DNA from: Rubrivivax sp.
GTDB lineage: Bacteria > Pseudomonadota > Gammaproteobacteria > Burkholderiales > Burkholderiaceae_C
Direction: 5' to 3'
Assembly: GCA_027490215.1 (NCBI GenBank)
Contig: JAIXYO010000054.1
Location: 1 to 64,000, forward strand
Length of the DNA stretch: 64,000 nucleotides
Made by a program: the position numbers and the translations under genes. Below, one piece after another: positions 26,132 to 35,132 of this stretch. The notes under the pieces were generated by a model. The model saw only the letters and a list, made by a program, of their open reading frames with translations, searched no databases and was not told the DNA's origin. The stretch's first letter is position 1, and every line of letters begins with the position of its first letter.

Positions 26132-26389
26132 GCGTGCATCTCCTCGTACGTGATTCACCCGCAGGACAAGCGGTTTTCACCATGGCAGACTGATTCTGCT
26201 TGACATTGGCACGCTTGCAAGTAGTAGAGCGCCTGCTTGTCAAAAGGCGCTGGCCGTGAGCCAAGCGAAAACGCTGCGGCAGCCGGACAGTCGGTCTCGA
26301 TCCTGGACATTGGGCCCGCTGCGCAACTGTGGTGCGGGAATTTGAGTTTTTTGTTACTTGTGCAAACCCAGAAACGAGGGGAAGCACCG
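26132..26389. promoter_or_regulatory. Divergent intergenic region between the amide operon and the response regulator
   Basis: This region must hold the promoters of the amide operon (minus) and the regulator (plus). The arms TTGACA (26200-26205) and TGTCAA (26238-26243) form an inverted repeat that could be an operator; on the minus strand the right arm is a perfect -35 hexamer, but the hexamer 17 bp on (TTGCAA) is a poor -10. No clear promoter is visible on the plus strand. Confidence 0.35.
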
Positions 26390-26485
26390 ATGCCGCTGGC
26401 TGCGAGCGCGATGACCATTGACGACGCAGATTCCTGCGCCGTTTCACATGACCGAGGGCCACGCCATGGACATGAACGAAACTGA
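26390..26485 (+). CDS. Candidate 31-aa leader peptide upstream of the response regulator
   Basis: An ATG at 26390 is preceded by a strong Shine-Dalgarno (GAGGGGAAG) and opens a 31-codon frame (MPLAASAMTIDDADSCAV...) that ends at 26485, overlapping the start of the regulator gene in another frame by about 20 bp. This layout is typical of translational coupling. Coding potential cannot be judged from so short a frame. Confidence 0.3.
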   Translation: MPLAASAMTIDDADSCAVSHDRGPRHGHERN

Positions 26486-26954
26486 GGCGGATCGTCGCGG
26501 CATCCGCGGGTCCGTGCTCTGCATCGAGGACGATCCAGTAAGCAGAGAACTGGTGGAAGCCTTGCTGACAGCATTCCCCATGGTCGAACTGCGCCTCGCC
26601 GCCGATGGCCGCTCGGGCGTCCGCGCGGCGCTCGATGACATGCCCGATGTGATCCTGGTGGATATGCAACTGCCCGATATGGGCGGCTTGGAGGTGGTTC
26701 GCGCCCTCAGCCGACACATCGCAGAGGGCGAATGTGGCGTGATTCTCCTCACTGCCGACAAGCTGACGATCGATATCGTCAAGGCAATGAGCCTGGGTGC
26801 GCGAGAGTACTGGTTGAAACCGCTCTCGCCCGATCGCCTGCAAGGCGACCTGCTCCGGGTGCTGGACACCCTGCGCGCGGAACGGCAAGACGCCGTGGCG
26901 AGCTCACTGAAGCCGGGTTCTCGCTGGATCTCGGCGACCGGCGCCCCTCACTGA
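26466..26954 (+). CDS. Single-domain response regulator (CheY-like receiver)
   Basis: The 162-residue protein is one receiver domain: acidic pair in CIEDDPVS, phosphoacceptor Asp in VILVDMQLPDMGG, Thr in LLTADK and Lys in YWLKPLSPD. It has no output domain, only a short tail. Start at 26466 is chosen because GAGGG lies 7 nt upstream; ATGs at 26448 and 26472 are alternatives. No sensor kinase is nearby. It is divergent to the amide operon and its stop overlaps the stop of the GTPase gene by 7 bp on the opposite strand. A link with the amide operon is only positional. Confidence 0.85.
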   Translation: MDMNETEADRRGIRGSVLCIEDDPVSRELVEALLTAFPMVELRLAADGRSGVRAALDDMPDVILVDMQLPDMGGLEVVRALSRHIAEGECGVILLTADKLTIDIVKAMSLGAREYWLKPLSPDRLQGDLLRVLDTLRAERQDAVASSLKPGSRWISATGAPH

Positions 26955-27901
26955 CCTTCTGCGGATGTCGGGGCCGGGCTCCTGGACCTGGAACCGCCTT
27001 TCGTCTTCGTCTCCCGTTTGGCCGCTCGCTCGGCCTCCTTCACTGCCGCCTCGGCTTGCCAGCGCTGCCAATCCTGCGGCGTCTCCAGCGTGATGCGCCC
27101 CAGGCTGCCTGATCGAAAATCGTGCAGCACGATCTCGGCGGCCTTCTGCAGGCTGATGCGCCCACCGGGCAGCACGGCACCGCGCTGGCGGCCGATGGCC
27201 GCGAGTCGCTCATCATCAGTGCGCGCAACGGCAGCGTCGAGCCGATAGCGCTGCTCGACTTGGCCGGGGTAGTCGCGGTGCAGTGATGAAAGCAGTTCCA
27301 GCGCCACCTCCTCATCATCAAACGCGTTGCGCCCCACCGCGCCGCTGGCGGCCAGGTGATAGCCGCTTTGCTCGACCACGATGCGTGGCCACAGCATGCC
27401 CGGGGTGTCGTAGAGGTAGAAATCGTTGGCGATGACGATCTTCTGCTCGAGCTTGGTGATGCCTGGCTCATCGCCAGTCTTCGCAGCGACGCGACCGGCC
27501 AGCGAATTGATCACCGTCGACTTGCCGACGTTGGGAATGCCGCAGATCAGCACTCGCAGGGGTTTGACCATGCCGCCTCGCAGGGGCGCCAGCTCGCGGC
27601 AGGCATCGACCACGCGGTGCACCGGCGCACCCGCTCGGCCATCGAGGGCCACCGCGTGGGTGGCTGATTGCGCATTGAAGTGCTCGATCCACAGCGCGGT
27701 GCGCTGCGGATCGGCCAGGTCCTGCTTGTTCAGCACCTTCAGTGCGGGCTTGCCACGCGTCAGCTCGGCCAGCAGCGGGTTCCCGCTCGAACCTGGCAAC
27801 CGAGCATCAAGCATCTCGATGACGACGTCGATCGCCTTGACCCGCTCGATGATGGCCTTCTTGGTCGAGTTCATGTGACCCGGGAACCATTGAACAGGCA
27901 T
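26948..27901 (-). CDS. RbgA/YlqF-family ribosome biogenesis GTPase
   Basis: The 317-residue GTPase has circularly permuted G motifs: NKQD (G4) precedes the P-loop GIPNVGKST (G1) and DTPG (G3), and the N-terminus MPVQWFPGHM is the family signature. Members act in large-subunit ribosome assembly. The C-terminus has a basic, lysine/arginine-rich tail. The start at 27901 matches the conserved N-terminus. It may be cotranscribed with the metallochaperone gene 94 bp upstream, but it is probably a housekeeping gene. Confidence 0.92.
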   Translation of the reverse strand: MPVQWFPGHMNSTKKAIIERVKAIDVVIEMLDARLPGSSGNPLLAELTRGKPALKVLNKQDLADPQRTALWIEHFNAQSATHAVALDGRAGAPVHRVVDACRELAPLRGGMVKPLRVLICGIPNVGKSTVINSLAGRVAAKTGDEPGITKLEQKIVIANDFYLYDTPGMLWPRIVVEQSGYHLAASGAVGRNAFDDEEVALELLSSLHRDYPGQVEQRYRLDAAVARTDDERLAAIGRQRGAVLPGGRISLQKAAEIVLHDFRSGSLGRITLETPQDWQRWQAEAAVKEAERAAKRETKTKGGSRSRSPAPTSAEGQ

Positions 27902-27995
27902 CGTCAGCTTTCCTTGGCCGGAAGCGGCCACCACCCGCATTTTGATCTGGCGGCCTGCACCGATCGTGCGAGGCGGCAGCGTTCGATCAAGAGAG

Positions 27996-29324
27996 TCAGC
28001 TGCGCCCGCGCAAGCGCTTGGGCTGAATGAACCAGGCCTCGTGCTCGATGGCGCCAGGTGCACTCACAGGCATGCGTTGGGAGAGCCAGCAGCGGGTGGG
28101 CAGCATCGAGTCGCCAGAGCTCATGCGCAGCGCGATGGCATCGGTGGGCAACTGGGCCAGCGCCGCACGGATGGCCTCGATGTGCGCCGGGTCGAGGTTT
28201 CGGGCAATGAAGACCAGCCGACTGCAGCCGTCGCGAAATGGTCCCTCTTTCGGCCACGCCGGCAACGTCACTGACGGATAGGCCACACCCTGCACGCACT
28301 GGATGATCTGCGGGCGCAGTGTTCCCGCCACATTGATCAGCCCCTTGACGCGCAGCAACTGCCTGCCGTGCTCCGACAGGATGTGGCCCAAGGTCACAGC
28401 GAACCCTAACCATGGCACTGGCCGATCGAACACGACCACGAAGCTGCTCACGCCCGCTGTGTGCGCCTCGGGCCGTCGATGGGCTTGCGCCGAACGAGTA
28501 TCGCGACCTTCGCGCCAGCGCTGTGCCAGCGGACGTCCAGGCGCGTCTTCATCGTTCTCAGGCGCGGCATTCGATTCGGATCCAGGGAACCACCCTGACG
28601 CCGAACCCCCAGCCTGCTGCGCTGCTGCGTGCTGCAGCGCCTCCTCACCAAGCCATTGCGCCAGGCTCGGCAGCTTGTTTGTCGGGCTGTAGAGCCCGCA
28701 CGAGAGGAGCGCCGAGGCATCGTCCTGCCCGTCACGAACCTGCCGCTGTGGCGCGCCAGGATTGAGCTGATGCAGGGCCTCTTGCAGCGCGCTTTGCATC
28801 GCGGATGTGGCCCGATCGCATTTGGTGACGAACAGAAGGTCGGCCGCAACGACCTGCCGGGTCGCCTCGGAAAACTCGCGCAATTGCGCCAGTCCATGCG
28901 TGGCCGACACCACGGTGGCGACACCGTCGCAGACAAAACGCGCTGCAACGAAGCTGTCTTCCATCAGGGTGTAGAGCACCGGCACCGGATCGGCGAGGCC
29001 AGTGGTTTCGATGATGACGCGGGTGACCGGTGCGATCTCCCGCCGCGAGGCGCGCAGCGCCAGATTCTTCAAGGCACCGATCAGGTCCCCCTGCATCGCG
29101 CAGCACAGGCAACCGGAATCGAGCAGCACCATCTGCTCGTCAACCGTGTCGACGAGGTGGTGGTCGATGCCGACCTCGCCGAATTCGTTGACCAGCACCG
29201 CCACGCCCGCCATTGCGGGCAGGTGGACCCAGTGGTTCAGCAGCGTGGTCTTGCCGGAGCCCAGAAAGCCGGTGAGCAGGTTGACCGGAATCCGGTCCAC
29301 CGGCGCACGTGCCGAATCAGCCAC
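27996..29324 (-). CDS. COG0523 (CobW-like) metallochaperone GTPase linked to the carboxylase operon
   Basis: The protein (442 residues) has the G3E-family P-loop GFLGSGKTTLL, the metal-binding CxCC motif in GCLCCAM, an EFGEVGIDH segment and a TKCD G4 motif, followed by a histidine-containing insert and a CobW C-terminal domain (GVSSFVVVFDRPV). The GTG start at 29324 overlaps the end of the carboxylase epsilon-like gene by 8 bp, which indicates translational coupling. Family members deliver metal (often Zn, Co or Fe) to metalloenzymes. The context suggests it loads the metal of the upstream ATP-dependent carboxylase. This is an inference; a general zinc-homeostasis role is the alternative. Confidence 0.86.
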   Translation of the reverse strand: MADSARAPVDRIPVNLLTGFLGSGKTTLLNHWVHLPAMAGVAVLVNEFGEVGIDHHLVDTVDEQMVLLDSGCLCCAMQGDLIGALKNLALRASRREIAPVTRVIIETTGLADPVPVLYTLMEDSFVAARFVCDGVATVVSATHGLAQLREFSEATRQVVAADLLFVTKCDRATSAMQSALQEALHQLNPGAPQRQVRDGQDDASALLSCGLYSPTNKLPSLAQWLGEEALQHAAAQQAGGSASGWFPGSESNAAPENDEDAPGRPLAQRWREGRDTRSAQAHRRPEAHTAGVSSFVVVFDRPVPWLGFAVTLGHILSEHGRQLLRVKGLINVAGTLRPQIIQCVQGVAYPSVTLPAWPKEGPFRDGCSRLVFIARNLDPAHIEAIRAALAQLPTDAIALRMSSGDSMLPTRCWLSQRMPVSAPGAIEHEAWFIQPKRLRGRS

Positions 29325-30189
29325 CGCGCAACCGGGCCACGGTCTCGAGCACCGATTCCGGGCGCGAGCCCGGGTCGATCTCGGCGAAGTAGAACTGCCG
29401 GCCCTGCAAAGGCGCGACCGCCGCGCCGCTGGCAAATGCGGCGCTGATGTCGCGGCCCAGGGCCGCTGTGCCGACGGCTGTCAGGGCCGGCGAGATCACG
29501 GCATCGAAATCCGCCAGCGTCTCTGCCGCTGGCTGTGCGTCATTCGGCAAGCGCAGCGCCAGCGACCAGCGGTAGTGGCGCACGACATTGACGATGGAGG
29601 TGTAGCGCGTCAGGTCTTCGACGCTGAAGTCCGCGCCATCGCGCCCTTCTTCCAGCAACAGTCCCGAAATCGGAAATGCCGAGACGCTGCGGATCAAGTC
29701 GGTCAGGTACATCGACGCGTCTTCGGCGTCGTCGGCAGTCACCTCGATGTCGGTGCTGCCGGTCAGACGGTTGGCGTGATTCGTCCAGCGCCGCGGAGAC
29801 GGCACCGACAACACCAGCGGTGTCTGGCCACGCAGGTTCGCAAGCACGGCTTCGACCACTTCAGCCAGCAGCTTGCGGGGCGCCTCGGCTTCGAGCAGCT
29901 TGCGCAGCGCGGTCACCGGCTTGCGCCGATTGCCAAGTGACGCCACCAGCGCGCCGCTGTGGGCCGCGTTCCAGGCGTCATACAGCTCACCAACTTCCAG
30001 CACCGCGACGTCGGGCTTGAGCAGCCCGTGGGCCTGAGAAAAATAGGCGAGGTAATGCGCACCCGAGACCCAGGGGTCACCGGCCTCACCCAGCAACAAG
30101 CGCCGGGTGTAGGCCGATGATTTCAGCCAGACACGTATCGATCCCTTGCCTGCGGCATCGGGCAAACGTTCAGCGAACGGTCCACTCAC
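29317..30189 (-). CDS. Acetophenone carboxylase epsilon-subunit-like protein (ApcE-like)
   Basis: The 290-residue soluble protein (about 31 kDa) starts with a GTG that overlaps the TGA of the upstream HyuB-like gene (GTGA). Sequence features such as PLVLSVPSPRRW, ISGLLLEE and YTSIVNVVRHYRWSLALRLP suggest a TIM-barrel fold like uroporphyrinogen decarboxylase or methionine synthase, but this is tentative. The identification rests mainly on position: acetophenone carboxylase of Aromatoleum aromaticum has five subunits (about 70, 15, 87, 75 and 34 kDa, apcABCDE) and this gene is fifth in a cluster of the same order and sizes. ApcE is needed for activity in that system. Confidence 0.7.
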   Translation of the reverse strand: MSGPFAERLPDAAGKGSIRVWLKSSAYTRRLLLGEAGDPWVSGAHYLAYFSQAHGLLKPDVAVLEVGELYDAWNAAHSGALVASLGNRRKPVTALRKLLEAEAPRKLLAEVVEAVLANLRGQTPLVLSVPSPRRWTNHANRLTGSTDIEVTADDAEDASMYLTDLIRSVSAFPISGLLLEEGRDGADFSVEDLTRYTSIVNVVRHYRWSLALRLPNDAQPAAETLADFDAVISPALTAVGTAALGRDISAAFASGAAVAPLQGRQFYFAEIDPGSRPESVLETVARLRGG

Positions 30190-32462
30190 TGTTTCTCTTC
30201 CTTCAGGGCCCCCAGCGCCGCCAGCCGTGTTTCCAGTTCCTCGATGCGCACGTCTTTCGGATGGCGCATGTAGTTGGGCTTGGGTGAGTTGGCATCGCGG
30301 GTGATGTCTGGACTGCCCATGTAGAGCGTACCCACATCGTCGCCCCAGCACCCGAAGAACTGGAACAGTGATGGCGGCTTCGGCTTGTTCCAAGTCTTGA
30401 CGAAGTCTTTGTAAGGCACGCCGCGTGCGATGCGGGCCTTGCGTTCGGCGGCGCGCAAGGCGTTGGTAGCCAAATGGTCGATGGCCAGCGTGACCGGATC
30501 GAACTGCACCTTGTACAAGCGCGCAGCCACGCCTTGCGACATCAGACCTTCCTCGATGTCGCGAACCACCGCTGTAGGGTCGCGTTCCAAGAGGTCACCA
30601 TAGCCAGCGCCGGCGCCCTGCGAAATCATGAACAGCTCGCCACGCTTCGAAATCTCGAAACCCATGCCCATGTGGTGTGTGGTGTAGGCCGCGCTCTCGA
30701 ACGGCCGCTCGTTCATGATCTCGGCGATAGAGTGCTTGAAACGATCAGGCTGATCCAGCAACACCTTGTAGACGTCGACGCCTTTCACCTTCGAGAGTGG
30801 ATACGTCCCGCAGGCGTAGCCCCCGAACAGCCCTTGGATGGGCGGAATCTTGGCGCCTTGTGTCGTGGTCATGAAGCCCCACTGTTCGCTGTCCTTGGTC
30901 GCCACAATCATCGTGTAGCCCTGCCCGCCGCGGTATTTGCCCGGGGCAATGGCGTCCATCGTCATTTTCTTGGACACCAGTTGCAAGAAGGGCACGTCCT
31001 CTTCGTTCAGTTCTTGCTCGCCGATGTCAGCCATGTTGGCAAAGATCGGTGCCAGCGCGTGTTCGCCGTCCATATCGGAGCGCGCACCGCCACCCATGCC
31101 GTTCAGGTCAGCGCACAGGTTACCGAGAATTTCGCCGTGCTGGCTGACGCCGCCCCAGATGAAGGTGTTGATCATGTTGAAGGTGGGGGCGTGCACCTTC
31201 GTGTACTTCTCTGGGCAGCTGTAGAGGAACTTCGCTACCGCGTGCTGGCCAGCAGTGAAGCCGGTGAAGATCGACATCAAGCTTTGCGAGTTCGGTGCGT
31301 CGTACGAGCTGTTGACGATCGAATGCGGGTCGGTGACGACCTCGATCGGCGCAAAGGTAGCCTGGCTGCGTGGCAGATCCGGCCACACATAATTCAGGAA
31401 CACCTGCGACAGCATGCCCTTGAGGCCGGCGAGGATGGTGTTGGTGGCGCGATTCGTGAATTCAGGGCTGGAGCCGCGGAAGTCGAAGATCAGCCGATCA
31501 CCAGTCTTGGTGAGCTGGCAGTTGATCTTCACCACGCAGTTCTCGCGCAGCGTCGAGTCCTGAATGATGTAGGTGCGCACCGTCATGTCAGGCCACTCGC
31601 TAATGCGGCGCTTGACCTCGGTACGCACGTTTTCCATCGACAGCCGCAGCGTCGAGATCAGCGACTCGGGGCCGTCGGTGCGGATGGTTTCCTCGATGCG
31701 CTGCTTGATGCGCAGGCAGGCAAACAGCTTGACCTTCATGTCCTCGTACTGCAGCTTCGGTTCGCGCACCGAGTTCTGCAGGAAAGTCAGGATGTCGCGT
31801 TTGATCTGGTAGTTTTCGACGACCCGGAACGGGCACATCTTCAGGCCTTCGTCCGACGGGCTTTCCGCCATCGACGGCATGCCACCCGGCTCGATGGCGC
31901 CGTTCTCGCCCTCGTGCACCGTGCAGGCCACCCAGCAGATGATCTTGCCCTGGTGGAACATCGGCACGATCATGCTTTGATCGGTGTTGTGGATGTTGCC
32001 GTAGCGCGAGTCGTTGTGGATGAAACCATCGCCCTCGCGCACGCCCACCGTCGGGTCGTTGACCCAGTTCTTGATGATGAACTTGATCGGGTGGTGCACC
32101 AGCGCCGAGAACACCAGCACGCCGCCAGAGCTGGCGATAGCCAGATCACCCGCGGCCGAGTACACGCCGGTGATCAGGTCGCCCCATTTCGCACCAGGCG
32201 CTGCGCCCATCTGCTCGACCATCTCGAAGCCCTCGTCGCAACCGGCTTGGATGCGATCGCGAATCTTGGCGATGGTGCGCGCGTCGCTGACTTTCGCGAT
32301 GGCGGCGTCTTCGGCCCCACTGCGCGGCATCAGGTCATGATTGGTCATGATCTCGGGGTCGGGCCCGAGGAACAGGGTGGTGTCGTTGAGGAATTTCTTG
32401 ATCAGCGCAATCTCTTCCGCGCTGGGCACCTTGGGCGCATAGGACTTGACGGTTTCGCTCAT
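30186..32462 (-). CDS. HyuB/acetone carboxylase alpha-like subunit (ApcD-like)
   Basis: The 758-residue protein (about 84 kDa) belongs to the hydantoinase B/oxoprolinase/acetone carboxylase alpha family. Typical features are GDLAIASSGG, the FIHNDSRYGNIHNTDQ metal-site-like region, DFRGSSPEFTNRATN and the C-terminal GAGAGYGDLLERDP motif. In this enzyme class it binds the enolate or phosphorylated substrate and carboxylates it using ATP-activated intermediates. The start at 32462 (MSETVKSYAPKV) has AGAGG upstream. It overlaps the ApcE-like gene at its 3' end and follows the HyuA-like gene by 44 bp. The substrate, probably a ketone, is not known. Confidence 0.88.
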   Translation of the reverse strand: MSETVKSYAPKVPSAEEIALIKKFLNDTTLFLGPDPEIMTNHDLMPRSGAEDAAIAKVSDARTIAKIRDRIQAGCDEGFEMVEQMGAAPGAKWGDLITGVYSAAGDLAIASSGGVLVFSALVHHPIKFIIKNWVNDPTVGVREGDGFIHNDSRYGNIHNTDQSMIVPMFHQGKIICWVACTVHEGENGAIEPGGMPSMAESPSDEGLKMCPFRVVENYQIKRDILTFLQNSVREPKLQYEDMKVKLFACLRIKQRIEETIRTDGPESLISTLRLSMENVRTEVKRRISEWPDMTVRTYIIQDSTLRENCVVKINCQLTKTGDRLIFDFRGSSPEFTNRATNTILAGLKGMLSQVFLNYVWPDLPRSQATFAPIEVVTDPHSIVNSSYDAPNSQSLMSIFTGFTAGQHAVAKFLYSCPEKYTKVHAPTFNMINTFIWGGVSQHGEILGNLCADLNGMGGGARSDMDGEHALAPIFANMADIGEQELNEEDVPFLQLVSKKMTMDAIAPGKYRGGQGYTMIVATKDSEQWGFMTTTQGAKIPPIQGLFGGYACGTYPLSKVKGVDVYKVLLDQPDRFKHSIAEIMNERPFESAAYTTHHMGMGFEISKRGELFMISQGAGAGYGDLLERDPTAVVRDIEEGLMSQGVAARLYKVQFDPVTLAIDHLATNALRAAERKARIARGVPYKDFVKTWNKPKPPSLFQFFGCWGDDVGTLYMGSPDITRDANSPKPNYMRHPKDVRIEELETRLAALGALKEEKQ

Positions 32463-32506
32463 TTCAACCTCTTCATTGGTGGTGGTCGTAACGTTCCGAT
32501 GCGCGC

Positions 32507-34642
32507 TCAGGCGCGCAGGAACCATGACGCGCCTTGGCGCGCCGCCACGAAGGTCCATCCGGGATCGACCAGGAAGGTGGTCACTTCCGAGGCGATGATC
32601 GCCGGCCCGGAAATCTGAACGCCTGGGGCGATGGCAGCGCGGTTCCACACCGGCGTTTCGATGGCGCCTTCATGGCCCACGAAATGGCATTTGCGCACTG
32701 TCTCCGCTTTCGGAGGCGACTTGCGCAACTCGGCGGCCACCGGCTTGATGTCCTCGAAGGTCACCGTCTCATGCCGAACAAAGGCTGCCACGCGGATGGT
32801 GTTGATCCGGATGCCGGCTTCGGGCGCCTGACTGCCTTCGCCGAAGCGCTTGCCGTAGTCGTTCGAGAACTGCGAAATGATGGCCAGCACATCGGCAACG
32901 CCGTGCACCTCGTGTTGTGGAATCACTGCGGTGGTGGTCACCAGTTGGTTACCGTAGCGCATGTCCAGCTCCAGGCTGTACTGGATCTCGCTGCGTTCGA
33001 TGCCTTGGCGCAGCAGGTCCTGCGTCCCGAGTTCCTTCAGTTCAGCCACGATGCTGTTGAAGCGCGGGTAGTCGTCGAAGACATGGCGCGTATTCGAGTC
33101 GTACAGCACCATGTACAGCGACTGCTCGTGGATGTGCAACTGGTGCATGTTGCCCGCACCGACGGCCGAGAACACCGAGCTCAGCGGCGGCGCCAGGATC
33201 TTGTCGATGCCGAGGTTGCGTGCGATCCCGCAACAGTGCAGCGGGCCGTTGCCGCCGTAAGCCAGCATCGTGAACGCCTTCGGGTCATAGCCACGGGCAC
33301 GCAGTTCGGTGAACAGGCCATTGGCCATGTTGTCGTCGACCTTCTCGCGGATCGCCAACGCTGCTTCGATGACCGAGCAATCAAGGTCATCGCACAGCGT
33401 GTCTTCAATGGCTGCGATCGCACGACGTGGGTTCAGCGGGATCGAACCGCCGGCATAGTTCTTCGCATCGAGGTAGCCGAGAACAAGGTCGGCGTCGGTG
33501 ACGGTCGGGTTCATGCCACCGCGGTCGTAGCAGGCCGGACCTGGATCGGAGCCTGCGCTTTGCGGTCCGCATTTCACGGTGTTGTACATCCGGTCGTAGG
33601 CCGCAATCGAGCCGCCGCCAGCGCCGAGTGTCACCAGATGCACCATCGGCACCGAGACCAGCCAACGGTCAATGACCGGATTGAAGTCGTAGTGCTTGAC
33701 GCCCCCTTCAACGACGATGCCGATGTCGTAGCTGGTGCCACCCATGTCCGTGGCCACCACATTGCCCAGCCCGGCCTGCATCGCCAAGTGTTCGGACGCC
33801 GCGATGCCGGACACCGGGCCAGAGTGAATGGTCTGCAGCGCGTCGGTGGAGTTCAGCTGCGCCATGCCACCGGAGTTATGGATCACCAGCATTGGCTTGT
33901 CGTACTTGTGCGCCCGCAAGTTCTGCTCGAGTGCCGACAGCGCGTGGTACATCGTTGAGTGCAGGTAGCCATCAACGACTGCTGAGGTGGCGCGCACGTA
34001 CTCGCCCTTGCGTCCCGCCACCTGGTGCGACAGGATGATTGGGATCGCGCCCAGAAGGTGCGATGGGTACTCTTCAAACAGAATTTCTTCGATGCGCTGC
34101 TCGTGCAAGGGGTTGACCACGCTGTTAACCAGCGCCACGACAATGATTTGCGCGCCGCGATTCACAAGCGAACGGATCTGCCGGCGCACATCCTCTTCGT
34201 CCAGCGGCATCACCAGCTTGCCCTGGAAATCCATCCGCTCGCGTACGCCGTAGATCATGTGAGCCGCCACCAGCGGCGCCGGGCGCTGCGCATTGGGCAT
34301 GTCTTGCTGGGCCAGCGAGTCCAAGCCATCACCGTAACCGCGCGCACGGCTCAGCGGCACCGTGGCTTCGAAGCCTGCGGTGACCAGCATCCCGATCTTC
34401 GGTCCCTTGTGTTCGATCAGCGCGTTGGTGCCCAGCGTGGTGGCATAGCGCACCGAGTCGACTTGCGACAGGATCGTCTCAAGTTCGAGGCCGAGCACCT
34501 TGTTGGCTTTCTCCAGCGCCTCGTTGAAACCAAGCGCCAGGTTGTGGTGGGTGGTCAGCGCCTTGGCTTCGATGTATTGGCCGTCCCAGACAACAAAACA
34601 GTCTGTGAACGTGCCGCCGATGTCTACTGATATGCGTCGCAT
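32507..34642 (-). CDS. HyuA/acetone carboxylase beta-like subunit (ApcC-like)
   Basis: The 711-residue protein (about 77 kDa) is a HyuA/AcxA-type ATP-binding subunit of the ASKHA superfamily. Phosphate-binding motifs are DIGGTFTDCFVV at the N-terminus and DMGGTSYDIG in the middle; GAGGGSIAAYD and MLAYGGNGPLHCCG are also conserved. AAGGAG lies just upstream of the ATG. This is the second HyuA-like protein of the cluster, as in acetophenone carboxylase where two different HyuA-type subunits are present. It is separated by 83 bp from the ApcB-like gene. Confidence 0.87.
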   Translation of the reverse strand: MRRISVDIGGTFTDCFVVWDGQYIEAKALTTHHNLALGFNEALEKANKVLGLELETILSQVDSVRYATTLGTNALIEHKGPKIGMLVTAGFEATVPLSRARGYGDGLDSLAQQDMPNAQRPAPLVAAHMIYGVRERMDFQGKLVMPLDEEDVRRQIRSLVNRGAQIIVVALVNSVVNPLHEQRIEEILFEEYPSHLLGAIPIILSHQVAGRKGEYVRATSAVVDGYLHSTMYHALSALEQNLRAHKYDKPMLVIHNSGGMAQLNSTDALQTIHSGPVSGIAASEHLAMQAGLGNVVATDMGGTSYDIGIVVEGGVKHYDFNPVIDRWLVSVPMVHLVTLGAGGGSIAAYDRMYNTVKCGPQSAGSDPGPACYDRGGMNPTVTDADLVLGYLDAKNYAGGSIPLNPRRAIAAIEDTLCDDLDCSVIEAALAIREKVDDNMANGLFTELRARGYDPKAFTMLAYGGNGPLHCCGIARNLGIDKILAPPLSSVFSAVGAGNMHQLHIHEQSLYMVLYDSNTRHVFDDYPRFNSIVAELKELGTQDLLRQGIERSEIQYSLELDMRYGNQLVTTTAVIPQHEVHGVADVLAIISQFSNDYGKRFGEGSQAPEAGIRINTIRVAAFVRHETVTFEDIKPVAAELRKSPPKAETVRKCHFVGHEGAIETPVWNRAAIAPGVQISGPAIIASEVTTFLVDPGWTFVAARQGASWFLRA

Positions 34643-34725
34643 TATTTCTCCTTGCTTGTATGGCGGCTGGCGCTCGATCGGACCGCGAGAACAGGCGCCG
34701 GCAGCGCCCGCTCGCGATGGATCGA

Positions 34726-35127
34726 TCAGTGGGAATGGCCGCCTGAGCCGGAGGTCACCGCCGGTCCGACCACGCCTTCTTTCACTTCTTCACGCCCGGC
34801 CCACTGCGCACGCAGCGCGGGGAGGTCGGGCTGCATGTCGTACAGCGGCGGGTGCCCCGGTATCGCGTACTCGGTCTCGACCTGCGTGCCGCAGCCCGGG
34901 CAGTAGTACTCCAGGATGCGCACCCATTCAGGGTCGGGACTGAACGTGAACTTGTAGCGCTCCGGATCAATGATCGGCGGGTGAATCTCGCGAGGGTCGC
35001 GGTCGTACACCAGCATGCCCTCCTTGTAGCTCTTGGTGGCCGTGCCGATCACGTGGTCGCAGACCCGGCATTCCCATTGCTCCGCATCGAGATCGAGGCG
35101 GAGGTATTCCGTCATCAGAACCTTCAT
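34726..35127 (-). CDS. Acetophenone carboxylase small zinc-ribbon subunit-like (ApcB/AcxC-like)
   Basis: The 133-residue protein (about 15 kDa) has two CxxC pairs, CRVC near the N-terminus and CPGC in YYCPGCGTQ, that form a zinc ribbon, as in the small subunits of acetophenone and acetone carboxylases. The sequence KEGMLVYDRDPREIHPP is typical. The ATG at 35127 lies 5 bp after the first HyuA-like gene; a TTG three codons earlier overlaps that stop and is an alternative start. A histidine-rich end (SGGHSH) is notable. Confidence 0.85.
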   Translation of the reverse strand: MKVLMTEYLRLDLDAEQWECRVCDHVIGTATKSYKEGMLVYDRDPREIHPPIIDPERYKFTFSPDPEWVRILEYYCPGCGTQVETEYAIPGHPPLYDMQPDLPALRAQWAGREEVKEGVVGPAVTSGSGGHSH

Positions 35128-35132
35128 GGTCT

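Noticed and set aside
26206-26219. Sigma-54-like sequence TTGGCACGCTTGCA upstream of the response regulator
   Set aside because: The -24 and -12 halves are only 5 nt apart instead of 8, so RpoN could not use it.
30474-32618. Long open frame on the plus strand opposite the HyuB-like gene (about 700 codons)
   Set aside because: It is a codon-bias shadow of the minus-strand gene in high-GC DNA; its product has no domain and is rich in His, Arg and Asp.
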